Assembly: GCA_051208045.1 (NCBI GenBank)
Contig: JBPJFY010000001.1
Span: forward strand, 372,001 to 436,000
Direction of reading: 5' to 3'
Origin: LZORAL124-50-18 sp051208045
Lineage (GTDB): Bacteria; Pseudomonadota; Gammaproteobacteria; Pseudomonadales; Oleiphilaceae
DNA: 64,000 nucleotides
Shown here: positions 17,494 through 25,719 of the stretch, in pieces
Layout: every line of letters starts with the position of its first letter
How positions within the stretch are numbered: position 1 is the first letter of the stretch
Notes under the pieces: model-generated
The model's input: only the letters and a program-made list of their open reading frames with translations
The model's database searches: none
What the model was told of the DNA's origin: nothing
Made by a program: the position numbers and the translations under genes

Positions 17494-18750
17494 ATGTTTA
17501 CTCAGGATATGACAATTGCGGGTTACGATGATGAAATCTGGTCGGCAATGCAGGCAGAAGCCAAGCGGCAAGAAGAACACATCGAACTGATCGCCTCCGA
17601 AAACTACACCAGTCCCCGCGTGATGGAAGCACAGGGTTCTGTGCTGACCAACAAGTATGCCGAGGGCTATCCGGGTAAACGTTACTACGGCGGCTGTGAA
17701 CATGTGGATGTCGTGGAGCAGTTGGCCATTGATCGCGCCAAAACCCTGTTCGGTGCCGACTATGCCAACGTTCAGCCTCATTCCGGCTCTCAGGCAAACG
17801 CGGCAGTTTATATGGCATTGTGCCAGCCCGGTGATACGGTTCTGGGTATGAGCCTGGCTCACGGTGGTCACCTGACGCACGGCGCTACTGTGAGCTTTTC
17901 CGGTCGAATCTATAAAGCGGTTCAATACGGACTAAATCCCGAAACCGGTGAAATCGATTACGAGCAAGTGGCGACGCTGGCACGTGAGCACAAGCCGAAA
18001 ATGATCGTTGCAGGCTTTTCTGCCTACTCGCGAGTCGTGGACTGGAATCGCTTCCGTGAAATCGCTGATGAAGTGGGTGCCTACCTGTTAGTGGACATGG
18101 CACACGTGGCCGGTCTGGTGGCTGCCGGTGTCTATCCCAGCCCGGTGAACATCGCCGATGTTACGACCACGACCACACACAAAACACTGGGTGGCCCCCG
18201 TGGTGGTCTGATTCTCGCCAGAGCCAACGAAGAGCTGGAGAAAAAACTGAACTTTGCGGTTTTCCCGGAAAGTCAGGGTGGCCCATTGATGCATGTGATA
18301 GCCGCCAAGGCCGTGTGCTTCAAAGAAGCCATGGAAGCGGATTTCAAGGCCTATCAGGCCCAAGTGGTAAAAAATGCCCAGGCGATGGTGACTGTTTTCA
18401 TGGAGCGTGGTTATGACATCGTTTCCAAAGGAACGGATGACCACTTATTTCTCGTCGATTTGATCAACAAAGACATCACTGGCAAAGACGCCGATGCAGC
18501 ATTGGGTCGTGCCAATATTACCGTGAACAAAAATGCGGTTCCCAATGATCCTCGGTCTCCCTTCGTCACCAGTGGTTTGCGCGTTGGTACTCCTGCGATT
18601 ACCCGTCGCGGATTCCAAGAGGCACAAGCTGTGCAGCTGGCGGGATGGATGTGTGATGTACTGGATGACATTACGAATGAAGAGACGATTACCCAAGTGA
18701 AGCAGCAGGTACTGGCTGTTTGCGCTGAGTTCCCCGTGTATCGGGGCTGA
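17494..18750 (+). CDS. glyA: Serine hydroxymethyltransferase
   Basis: A 418-residue PLP enzyme interconverting serine and glycine and charging tetrahydrofolate with a one-carbon unit. The PLP lysine lies in TTTTHKTLGGPRGG (about residues 223-236). The substrate and folate motifs LIASENYTS and EGYPGKRYYGGCE are intact. Length equals the E. coli enzyme (417). It heads a run with nrdR and ribD, the arrangement common in pseudomonads. No glycine riboswitch or PurR-like site was recognised upstream. Confidence 0.97.
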   Translation: MFTQDMTIAGYDDEIWSAMQAEAKRQEEHIELIASENYTSPRVMEAQGSVLTNKYAEGYPGKRYYGGCEHVDVVEQLAIDRAKTLFGADYANVQPHSGSQANAAVYMALCQPGDTVLGMSLAHGGHLTHGATVSFSGRIYKAVQYGLNPETGEIDYEQVATLAREHKPKMIVAGFSAYSRVVDWNRFREIADEVGAYLLVDMAHVAGLVAAGVYPSPVNIADVTTTTTHKTLGGPRGGLILARANEELEKKLNFAVFPESQGGPLMHVIAAKAVCFKEAMEADFKAYQAQVVKNAQAMVTVFMERGYDIVSKGTDDHLFLVDLINKDITGKDADAALGRANITVNKNAVPNDPRSPFVTSGLRVGTPAITRRGFQEAQAVQLAGWMCDVLDDITNEETITQVKQQVLAVCAEFPVYRG

Positions 18751-18776
18751 TGGATCCGTTGATTCAGGAATAGGTC

Positions 18777-19262
18777 ATGCATTGCCCATTTTGCAGCGCC
18801 GCAGATACCAAGGTCATTGATTCCCGTCTGGTCGCAGAAGGGGATCAGGTGCGCCGACGTCGGGAGTGTGTCTCCTGCAAAGAGCGATTCACGACCTATG
18901 AATCGGCAGAATTATTGATGCCGCGGATCATCAAGCAGGATGGTACCCGCCAGCCGTTTGATGAAGAAAAGCTGCGGGCAGGTATTATCAAAGCCCTCGA
19001 AAAACGCCCCGTCAGCATCGAAAATATTGATACAGCCATAAACAGCATCAAGTATCGAATTCGTGCCACCGGTGAGCGTGAGCTGAAGTCTTTGGTGCTT
19101 GGGGAAGAGGTCATGAAAGAGTTGCGGCGGCTGGACGAGGTTGCCTACGTGCGGTTCGCCTCGGTTTACCGCAGCTTTCAAGACATCAATGAGTTTCGCG
19201 AGGAAGTGGATCGGCTTTCCCGGGAAGATGCCCATAATGCGGGCAGCAAATCCACCTCCTGA
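18777..19262 (+). CDS. nrdR: Transcriptional repressor NrdR
   Basis: A 161-residue protein starting MHCPFCSAADTKVIDSR. The N-terminal zinc ribbon uses CPFC and CVSC (residues 3-6 and 31-34), followed by the ATP-cone domain (IIKQDGTRQPFDEEKLRAGI onward). NrdR senses ATP/dATP and represses ribonucleotide reductase operons through NrdR boxes. Position between glyA and ribD is the classical gammaproteobacterial order. A small bulged hairpin (19266-19286) sits between its stop and ribD; it lacks a T-run, so transcription probably continues. Confidence 0.96.
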   Translation: MHCPFCSAADTKVIDSRLVAEGDQVRRRRECVSCKERFTTYESAELLMPRIIKQDGTRQPFDEEKLRAGIIKALEKRPVSIENIDTAINSIKYRIRATGERELKSLVLGEEVMKELRRLDEVAYVRFASVYRSFQDINEFREEVDRLSREDAHNAGSKSTS

Positions 19263-19332
19263 TTGACTCCTGCAAAGGCAGGGAGTATCTGAGGATTCTT
19301 CTTGTCTGACCCGCCATACAGCGAAGAAAAAC

Positions 19333-20496
19333 ATGACCGACTCAGTTTCACTTCCGCAAGACCGTGCGTTTATGGCGTTAGCGCTCAAACTCGCTCACAA
19401 AGGTCTGTATACCACTGATCCCAATCCGCGTGTCGGTGCGGTCATTGTTCAGCCGGGTGTCGACGAGCACTCTGGAAAGGTTGTCGGCCAAGGGTGGCAT
19501 GAGATAGCGGGTGAGCCACATGCCGAAGTGCATGCCTTGAAAGAGGCGGGAGGTGCGGCTCGCGGCAGTACGGCCTATGTGACCCTTGAGCCCTGTGCCC
19601 ATTACGGAAAAACCCCACCCTGTGCGGAAGCACTGATCCAGGCGGGTGTGGCGCGCGTGGTATTTGCTTCTCGCGATCCCAATCCCTTGGTTGCGGGTAA
19701 AGGGGCAGATCTTTTGCGCGCTGCCGGAATTGAGGTGAGCACCGGTGTGCTGGATGCGGAGGCGCGGCAATTGAATCCGGGTTTTTTTTCCCGGTTTGAG
19801 CGGGGTCGCCCCTTTATCCGACTGAAAACGGCGATCAGTGTGGATGGCCGTACAGCGATGGCTTCGGGCGAAAGCCAATGGATTACTGGGCCGGCAGCGC
19901 GTGCGGATGTGCAAAAGCTGCGCGCCCGGTCTTCCGCGATTGTCACAGGCTCCGGCACGGTCGTGCATGATGATCCGCTGTTGACGGTGCGGCCTGACAC
20001 GTTCTGTAATGACCCCCGGCAACGCGATCTGCTGACTCGAAAGGGGCACCCGGCCTGTTATGTTGTAGAAGGATCAGCCTGTGTGCCGGAAGCCGCTCAG
20101 GTGTGGCGGGTGGTGCGAAAAAATGTGTGGGTCACTCGTCGAACGGTTGCTCCGGGCGAGGGGATTGAGGTCTGTGCTTTGCCCGCAGATGCTGCCGGGC
20201 GCGTTCTGATACCGGCGCTCGTGGATCAATTGCATCAGGACGGTTGTAATGAGGTGCTGGTGGAGTGCGGTGCCGGGTTAGCCGGGGCTTTTTTACAGGC
20301 CGGCTGTGTGGATGAGTTGTGGGTGTATATGGCGCCCATCCTGATGGGTTCTGCTGCCCGTCCCCTGGCGAATTGGCCAATGGAGCGCATGGATGAAAAG
20401 CAGATGCTAAAATTGCAGGATATGCGCGTCATTGGGGATGACCTTCGGTTTATTTATACTCCGCTGTCTCCCTGCCAGGATGCGCGTGCTGAGTGA
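19333..20496 (+). CDS. ribD: Bifunctional riboflavin biosynthesis deaminase/reductase RibD
   Basis: A 387-residue fusion. The N-terminal cytidine-deaminase-like domain has the zinc motifs HAEVHALKEAG and PCAHYGKTPPCAEAL (residues about 58-90). The C-terminal reductase domain (about 150-370) includes RLKTAISVDGRTAMASGES and EVLVECGAGLAGAFL. It converts diaminohydroxyphosphoribosylamino-pyrimidine to the ribitylamino-uracil precursor. A riboflavin synthase gene (ribE) normally follows in related genomes, but here the next gene is ribBA, 114 bases downstream. Confidence 0.95.
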   Translation: MTDSVSLPQDRAFMALALKLAHKGLYTTDPNPRVGAVIVQPGVDEHSGKVVGQGWHEIAGEPHAEVHALKEAGGAARGSTAYVTLEPCAHYGKTPPCAEALIQAGVARVVFASRDPNPLVAGKGADLLRAAGIEVSTGVLDAEARQLNPGFFSRFERGRPFIRLKTAISVDGRTAMASGESQWITGPAARADVQKLRARSSAIVTGSGTVVHDDPLLTVRPDTFCNDPRQRDLLTRKGHPACYVVEGSACVPEAAQVWRVVRKNVWVTRRTVAPGEGIEVCALPADAAGRVLIPALVDQLHQDGCNEVLVECGAGLAGAFLQAGCVDELWVYMAPILMGSAARPLANWPMERMDEKQMLKLQDMRVIGDDLRFIYTPLSPCQDARAE

Positions 20497-20610
20497 GTCA
20501 TTAGGGGGCAAAGGGATGGATGTGTTACCATGCTGCCCCAAAGAAACAGGCGTTCAGAAGCCGGGAGCCCATGAGCTTTCCGGTAAATTCTCTACTTTAA
20601 GGTACAAGCG

Positions 20611-21726
20611 ATGCAGCTGAATACAATTGAAGAAATTGTTGAGGATATTCGTCAGGGAAAGATGGTCATTCTGATGGATGACGAAGACCGCGAAAACGAA
20701 GGTGACCTGATCATCGCGGCAGAGCAGGTTCGGCCAGAAGACATAAATTTTATGGCCAAGAATGCGCGAGGGCTGATTTGCCTGACCATGACCGCTGAGC
20801 GTTGCGCCTTTCTGGGATTGTCGCCGATGGTTCAGTCGAACCAGTCCCAGTTCCAAACCAAGTTTACCAATTCAATTGAAGCGGCAACCGGGGTAACGAC
20901 CGGGATTTCCGCTGCAGACCGCGCTCATACCGTACGCGTGGCGGTTGGACGCACGACACAGCCTGGCGATATTGTTCAACCGGGGCATGTTTTTCCTATT
21001 ATGGCTCAGCCGGGTGGTGTGCTGAGTCGGGCAGGCCATACGGAAGCAGGGTGTGATCTTGCCCGAATCGCCGGATTTGAGCCGTCTTCCGTGATCGTGG
21101 AAATCATGAACGAAGACGGTACGATGGCACGTCGCCCGGATCTCGAAGTGTTTGCGCAGGAACATGGCCTGAAAATCGGCACCATTGCGGATCTCATTCA
21201 TTATCGGGTGGTCAATGAAAAGACGGTGGAGCGTCAGGAAGAGCGTGAAATGGAAACGGAGTATGGTAACTTCCGCTTCATTTCCTTCGTGGATACGCTG
21301 CAAGGCAACACGCATATGGCCCTGGTGAAAGGGACAATAGATCGGGAGGTCCCCACGGTTGTGCGCGTTCATATTGCCGATACGCTCCGGGATTTGCTGG
21401 GGGCGAAGAAGCCTGGTTCATCCAGCTGGCCGATCGCGCGTGCACTTGAGCGTTTGGCACAGGAGGACAGCGGCGTGCTGATCCTGTTGGATGGTGGTGC
21501 GGCGAATTCTGGCATCGAAGAGCGTATCGAAGCTTTTTTTGCCGAAAATGCCCAGGCAACGCCGAACAAAGCACCGACAGGATCGTACATGACGGTCGGT
21601 ACCGGCTCTCAAATTCTTCGGGATCTTGGCGTGCGCAAGATGCGTTTGCTCAGTGCCCCCATGAAGTTTGCCGCGCTGTCCGGGTTTGATCTGGAAGTGG
21701 TTGAATACATACCTTACGACGCTTAA
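20611..21726 (+). CDS. ribBA: 3,4-dihydroxy-2-butanone-4-phosphate synthase with degenerate GTP cyclohydrolase II-like domain
   Basis: A 371-residue protein. Residues 1-200 are an intact RibB domain: DDEDRENEGDL binds Mg and substrate, and RAGHTEAGCDLARIAGF forms the catalytic region. Residues about 205-371 align in outline with RibA (MALVKGTI, VVRVHIADTLRDLLG, ILRDLGVRKMRLLS). That half contains no cysteine at all, so the three zinc ligands required for GTP cyclohydrolase II are missing. I infer an active RibB with a non-catalytic RibA-like tail; a genuine ribA must lie elsewhere. Such RibBA-like proteins are known in other proteobacteria. No FMN riboswitch was recognised in the 114 bases upstream. 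Confidence 0.92.
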   Translation: MQLNTIEEIVEDIRQGKMVILMDDEDRENEGDLIIAAEQVRPEDINFMAKNARGLICLTMTAERCAFLGLSPMVQSNQSQFQTKFTNSIEAATGVTTGISAADRAHTVRVAVGRTTQPGDIVQPGHVFPIMAQPGGVLSRAGHTEAGCDLARIAGFEPSSVIVEIMNEDGTMARRPDLEVFAQEHGLKIGTIADLIHYRVVNEKTVERQEEREMETEYGNFRFISFVDTLQGNTHMALVKGTIDREVPTVVRVHIADTLRDLLGAKKPGSSSWPIARALERLAQEDSGVLILLDGGAANSGIEERIEAFFAENAQATPNKAPTGSYMTVGTGSQILRDLGVRKMRLLSAPMKFAALSGFDLEVVEYIPYDA

Positions 21727-21736
21727 GGAGCTCAAT

Positions 21737-22222
21737 ATGTCGTTGTTATCAAATATTACCTGCCATGAAGGCGACTTGATCGGTTGCAGTGGGAAATACG
21801 CCATCGTGGTGGGTCGGTTCAATAGCTTCGTCGTGGAAAGCCTGGTAGAAGGGGCGGTGGACACCCTGGTGCGCCATGGTATCCCCACCCAGGATATTGA
21901 AATCTACCGTGTGCCTGGTGCCTATGAAATTCCGCTGGCGGTCCAGAAAGCGGCGCAGACGGGGAACTATGATGCGGTAATTGCGCTGGGTGCGGTGATT
22001 CGAGGTGGCACGCCGCATTTCGAATATGTCGCCGGTGAGTGCTCCAGTGGACTGGGATCGGTTGCGCTGAAGTGTGATTTGCCGGTGGTGTTTGGTGTGT
22101 TGACGGTCGATAGTATCGAGCAGGCCATCGAACGCTCGGGGACAAAAGCGGGGAATAAAGGGGGCGAAGCAGCGCTCTCAGCCTTGGAAATGGTTAGCCT
22201 GATCAAGAAAATGGAGCAGTAA
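21737..22222 (+). CDS. ribH: 6,7-dimethyl-8-ribityllumazine synthase
   Basis: A 161-residue lumazine synthase. The ATG at 21737 follows a strong AAGGAG site 7 bases upstream and is preferred to an in-frame start inside ribBA. Motifs present: FNSFVVESLVEGA, VPGAYEIPLAVQ, ALGAVIRGGTPHFEYVAGE and VFGVLTVDSIEQA. It condenses the products of RibB and the RibD pathway. The stop abuts the nusB start (GTG) without a gap, so the genes are coupled. Confidence 0.97.
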   Translation: MSLLSNITCHEGDLIGCSGKYAIVVGRFNSFVVESLVEGAVDTLVRHGIPTQDIEIYRVPGAYEIPLAVQKAAQTGNYDAVIALGAVIRGGTPHFEYVAGECSSGLGSVALKCDLPVVFGVLTVDSIEQAIERSGTKAGNKGGEAALSALEMVSLIKKMEQ

Positions 22223-22744
22223 GTGTCTGATACGCCTCAAGACGCCGCGTCTGAAAACGGCAATACGGGCCCTGCCGATCCGGGGAAATCTCCGACATCG
22301 AAGCAGCCCGTGATGAGTATGGCGGGAAAGCGCCGGAAATCGAGAATCCTCGCTCTCCAGGCGCTGTACCAGTGGCAGCTTTCCGGGAATACCATCACGA
22401 GTGTGGAAGCGGAATTCCTGGCTGACAATGACCTCAACAAGTTCGATGTGCCTTATTTCAGGGAGTTGCTGAAACAGGTTCCAGCTCAGCTGTCCGATTT
22501 GGACGGAGAAATCGCTGTATTATTGGATCGTTCCATCGATTCACTGGACCCCATCGAAAAGACGCTGGTTCGTATGGGAACCTATGAGCTGAAGCATCGC
22601 ATTGATGTCCCTTACCGGGTGGTGATCAATGAGGCGGTTGACCTGGCCAAGAAATTTGGCGGGACGGACGGTCATAAATTCGTGAACGGAATTCTTGATC
22701 GCCTGGCTCCCAGAATCCGAAAAGACGAAACCAGGAAGCGCTGA
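22223..22744 (+). CDS. nusB: Transcription antitermination factor NusB
   Basis: A 173-residue protein translated from a GTG immediately after ribH. The NusB core begins at about residue 33 (GKRRKSRILALQALYQWQLSG) and ends with GTDGHKFVNGILDRLA. NusB binds boxA with NusE for rRNA antitermination. The N-terminal 30-residue polar extension (rich in Ser, Pro, Asp) is longer than in E. coli (139 residues). A downstream ATG at Met31 would give the usual length, so the true start is open. Confidence 0.95.
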   Translation: MSDTPQDAASENGNTGPADPGKSPTSKQPVMSMAGKRRKSRILALQALYQWQLSGNTITSVEAEFLADNDLNKFDVPYFRELLKQVPAQLSDLDGEIAVLLDRSIDSLDPIEKTLVRMGTYELKHRIDVPYRVVINEAVDLAKKFGGTDGHKFVNGILDRLAPRIRKDETRKR

Positions 22745-22758
22745 GCCGGCCAGGGTCT

Positions 22759-23721
22759 ATGTCTGGACAAGGAAATGAATTTGCGTTGATCCGCCGTTTT
22801 TTTCAGCGTGTGGGGGGAGATCGCGGCGTTGTTCAGGTCGACGTGGGTGATGATTGCGCCGTTGTCGCTCCGGGTAGCGCTCCTTTGGCCATCTCCATCG
22901 ATACGATGGTGGAAGGGGTGCATTTTCCAGAGGGGGCCAACGCAGAGGATATTGGCTATCGTGCTCTGGCGGTCAGCATGAGCGACCTGGCAGCCATGGC
23001 GGTGAATCCCGCCTGGTTCACGTTAGCATTGACGCTGCCAGACTATGATGAAGCCTGGCTGACCGACTTTTCTACAGGGCTGCACAGTCTGGCGAGTGCG
23101 CTGGATGTGCCGTTGATTGGTGGTGATACCACCCGCGGCGCGTTGACGATCACGGTGCAGGTAGCTGGTTACGCTGAATCAGCCCCGCTCATCCGTTCCG
23201 GGGCGCAGCCGGGTGATGTAATTTTAGTGAGCGGTACACTGGGCGATGCGACAGCCGGTCTGCACTGTGTGTTGGGGCGGCATGAGTATTGCCAAAGTCT
23301 GCCAGAGGAAAGTCGGGCCTACTTCGTTAGAAAATACTATCGGCCTATGCCGAGATTTGATTTGGTACCCTGGTTGCAAGACTATGCGACGGCAGGCATT
23401 GATGTCAGTGATGGATTGCTTGCAGATCTGAGTCACATTCTCGATGCGTCTGGCGTTGGGGCGGAAATACAAGCCAGCGCACTCCCATTGTCTGCACAAC
23501 TACAGTCCCTGCCTGAGGCAGAGCGGTTGCAGTGGGCGCTTGCCGGTGGTGATGATTATGAGTTGTGTGTTTGTGTTTCACCCGAAAAGTGGGCGTCTTT
23601 GGCGGGCAGTGCGTCTCAATGGACGCAAATTGGTGTGGTCACCGAAAGCTCGGGGATGCGCGTTCGAAATGCTCGGGGGGATCCCATGCACCTTGATCTT
23701 GCCGGATATCAGCATTTTTAA
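22759..23721 (+). CDS. thiL: Thiamine-monophosphate kinase
   Basis: A 320-residue ThiL of the PurM-like ATPase fold. It has the family start EFALIRRFF, the Mg-binding VGDDCAVV, VEGVHFPEG, ALAVSMSDLAAM (Asp-rich metal site), GGDTTRGAL and a C-terminal GGDDYELC. It phosphorylates thiamine monophosphate to the diphosphate. It lies 14 bases after nusB and before pgpA, the standard order. Confidence 0.96.
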   Translation: MSGQGNEFALIRRFFQRVGGDRGVVQVDVGDDCAVVAPGSAPLAISIDTMVEGVHFPEGANAEDIGYRALAVSMSDLAAMAVNPAWFTLALTLPDYDEAWLTDFSTGLHSLASALDVPLIGGDTTRGALTITVQVAGYAESAPLIRSGAQPGDVILVSGTLGDATAGLHCVLGRHEYCQSLPEESRAYFVRKYYRPMPRFDLVPWLQDYATAGIDVSDGLLADLSHILDASGVGAEIQASALPLSAQLQSLPEAERLQWALAGGDDYELCVCVSPEKWASLAGSASQWTQIGVVTESSGMRVRNARGDPMHLDLAGYQHF

Positions 23722-23745
23722 TCCATTGTCATAGGATAAGAAAGG

Positions 23746-24240
23746 ATGGAACCCTCTTCGCAAGGCCGCACGGCTGACCTGAAGTTTATTCTGCACCCCG
23801 CGCACTTTCTTTCGTTCGGTCTGGGGAGTGGTCTTGCGCCAAAAGCTCCGGGTACCTGTGGTACGTTGGTTGCGGTAGCGCTCTACTGGCCACTGCAGTA
23901 TCTGCCGCTCTTTGAGTATGCCCTTTTTGTGTTGCTTGCCTTTGGGGTGGGGGTATGGTTATGCCAGGTAACTTCTAAAGCGCTGGGTGTGCATGATCAT
24001 GGTGGTATCGTCTGGGATGAGTTTGTCGGGTACTGGATCACCATGTTTGCCGCACCGGCTGGTGTTCTGTGGATGCTGATCGGATTTGTCTTATTTCGTG
24101 TGTTTGATATCTGGAAACCATGGCCAATTCGCTGGGCAGATTCGAAGGTGGGTGGCGGCTTCGGTATTATGCTGGATGATGTGCTGGCGGGATTATGGGC
24201 CTGGCTTTGTCTTCAGTTACTGGCTATTGTGCTGGGGTAA
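23746..24240 (+). CDS. pgpA: Phosphatidylglycerophosphatase A
   Basis: A 164-residue inner-membrane protein. The N-terminal GLGSGLAPKAPGTCGTLVAV, the acidic HDHGGIVWDEFVGYWI and the phosphatase-associated LFRVFDIWKPWPI are hallmarks of PgpA, which removes phosphate from phosphatidylglycerophosphate. About four hydrophobic segments are visible. It is the last gene of the rib-nus-thi-pgp run; the hairpin at 24261-24283 lies 20 bases downstream but carries its T-run on the opposite strand. Confidence 0.95.
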   Translation: MEPSSQGRTADLKFILHPAHFLSFGLGSGLAPKAPGTCGTLVAVALYWPLQYLPLFEYALFVLLAFGVGVWLCQVTSKALGVHDHGGIVWDEFVGYWITMFAAPAGVLWMLIGFVLFRVFDIWKPWPIRWADSKVGGGFGIMLDDVLAGLWAWLCLQLLAIVLG

Positions 24241-24260
24241 GCGTATTGCGGCAGGCATAC

Positions 24261-24283
24261 AAAAGCCCGACGGTAGCCGGGCT
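24261..24283 (-). terminator. Rho-independent terminator for the minus-strand small gene
   Basis: AGCCCG (24264-24269) pairs with CGGGCT (24278-24283). On the minus strand the stem is followed by CTTTTG. It lies 12 bases after the stop of the DUF6316-like gene. Confidence 0.7.
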
Positions 24284-24294
24284 ATCAAGAGTGA

Positions 24295-24498
24295 TCAGTG
24301 GGTTGTGACGCCTTGTGGTAGCATCTGAACGATGTGAAGGAATCGTTTCAGTCCGATTTCTGCGCGACATTTATCCGCATAAGGGCCACTGTCGAAGCCT
24401 TCACGGGTCGAAAAATACCACTTGTTACCAACACAGAAAAATCTGCTGCTGCGGAATGGGACGCTTCCATCTTCCCCGTTTCTGTTGATGAGCTCCAT
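24295..24498 (-). CDS. DUF6316-like small protein
   Basis: A 67-residue protein from ATG 24498, preceded by AGGGG; in-frame starts at 24507, 24519 and 24525 are possible. The sequence VPFRSSRFFCVGNKWYFSTREG followed by DSGPYADKCRAE resembles the small DUF6316 family that I recall from Marinobacter, Halomonas and similar genomes. Function is unknown. It has its own terminator and is antisense to nothing annotated, which supports a real gene. It sits alone between pgpA and the lipoprotein gene. Confidence 0.7.
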   Translation of the reverse strand: MELINRNGEDGSVPFRSSRFFCVGNKWYFSTREGFDSGPYADKCRAEIGLKRFLHIVQMLPQGVTTH

Positions 24499-24525
24499 GC
24501 CACCCCTCATTGCTGCCATCTCCAC

Positions 24526-24846
24526 GTCTTTTAATCTCTCTTTTATATGGTTGATGGTTTGTTAAAGCTACGTAAATATTGCACGTTAATCACGTAACAA
24601 ACCTTGGAACGACTAGAATAAGTTACCTAAGTTGACTCACTTTCCATAAATATTAACAGAAATCTCGTCAAAATTAACAGCGTTTGACAAATAAATGTGA
24701 CTTTGATAGCGAATCCTTGGCGCTTCACATTGAAGAATGTGACGCTGGGCGCATCTTTCATCGTGCGGAACGGGGTAGGTAAGCGCTCTACGGTGTAGTA
24801 TGATGACGTTTTAACGTGATTACAGTCAGTGAAATAGGCATATTGA
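24526..24846 (+). promoter_or_regulatory. AT-rich intergenic region with inverted repeat and candidate promoter
   Basis: No coding frame is supported here. TTGACA (24684-24689) is followed after 17 bases by TAGCGA (24707-24712), a perfect -35 with a weak -10. A perfect inverted repeat, TCACATT (24725-24731), four bases, then AATGTGA (24736-24742), lies just downstream, where a repressor could block the lipoprotein gene. Confidence 0.35.
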
Positions 24847-25689
24847 ATGATAAACAGGATTTATGAAGGGAAGTGGGTCGCCAGAGTTTTCTTAATGGCT
24901 TGGGTAATGATCACAGCGGCATGTTCTACCGGGTATACCGTAAAAACATTCGATGGCCCGCAAGATGATCAGTCTGTTGCCTTGTTAAAAGTATCGGAAG
25001 ACCTGAATTTGGTGGCTCTGGATGGTGAACAGATGAAGAGTTACCTTCTGGAAGATCTGGCCATTGATTACAAGATTCTGCCGGGGCCGCATACGGCGAT
25101 TTTCAAGTACTCCGGCGTATGGGCCGCTCCCCGAAAGGATACTACAGACAAGGGGCCAAATGCCGAACGGGTGGAATCCCGGTTATTGCGCGTCGACTTT
25201 TATGCCGCGCCTGGTGTTGAGTACGAATTTCGCTACCAAAAACCGGAGAACCGACGCGAAGCTCAGGCCATGAGTGTCAACTTTACTGCCGACTTGGTTG
25301 AGGTTTCGGGCAAATTGATTGCTGCTGCCCAGCCGTTTGATCCGGCAAGCGGCACTGCGCAGGAATCGGCAGCGATTGTGGCATCAGGGAAAACCGCTGG
25401 GCAGAACCTCTCTGAGAAGAGCGCAAGCGCTGTGGGTAGCGTAGTTGAAGGGGTACAAACCATGCTGAATCCCGGGTCCGTCAAGCCGAAGGTAGACTAT
25501 CCCAAGCCTGCTGCGATGTCTACCGAGAGCGAGCCAATGATTGTTGCAGCGCCGGTGGTTTCTCCTTCATCGGGCAACCTGACTCCGGGAGTGCCTGACG
25601 GTTTGCCTCGTCTGGAAGCGTTGAAAGTGATGTGGCAGCAAGCCAGCAAAGAAGAGAAAAAAGCGTTCCTGAGATGGGCGTTTGAATAG
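24847..25689 (+). CDS. DUF2057-like lipoprotein
   Basis: A 280-residue protein with a lipoprotein signal (MAWVMITAAC, lipobox ITAAC, with Cys near residue 26). The mature N-terminal half (TVKTFDGPQDDQSVALLKV ... LPGPHTAIFKYSG ... VDFYAAPGVEYEFRY) looks like the DUF2057/YccT-type beta-rich domain. The C-terminal half is low-complexity and Pro/Ala/Ser-rich, ending with an acidic-basic helix (KKAFLRWAFE). Role unknown; location is probably periplasmic, membrane-anchored. It lies 30 bases ahead of the Memo-family gene. Confidence 0.65.
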   Translation: MINRIYEGKWVARVFLMAWVMITAACSTGYTVKTFDGPQDDQSVALLKVSEDLNLVALDGEQMKSYLLEDLAIDYKILPGPHTAIFKYSGVWAAPRKDTTDKGPNAERVESRLLRVDFYAAPGVEYEFRYQKPENRREAQAMSVNFTADLVEVSGKLIAAAQPFDPASGTAQESAAIVASGKTAGQNLSEKSASAVGSVVEGVQTMLNPGSVKPKVDYPKPAAMSTESEPMIVAAPVVSPSSGNLTPGVPDGLPRLEALKVMWQQASKEEKKAFLRWAFE

Positions 25690-25719
25690 ATTGTGTTGAA
25701 ATGATCGTGGAGGTGTGTC

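Noticed and set aside
20497..20610. Possible FMN riboswitch ahead of ribBA
   Set aside because: The conserved RFN blocks and the multi-stem layout were not found; the 114 bases show only weak local pairings.
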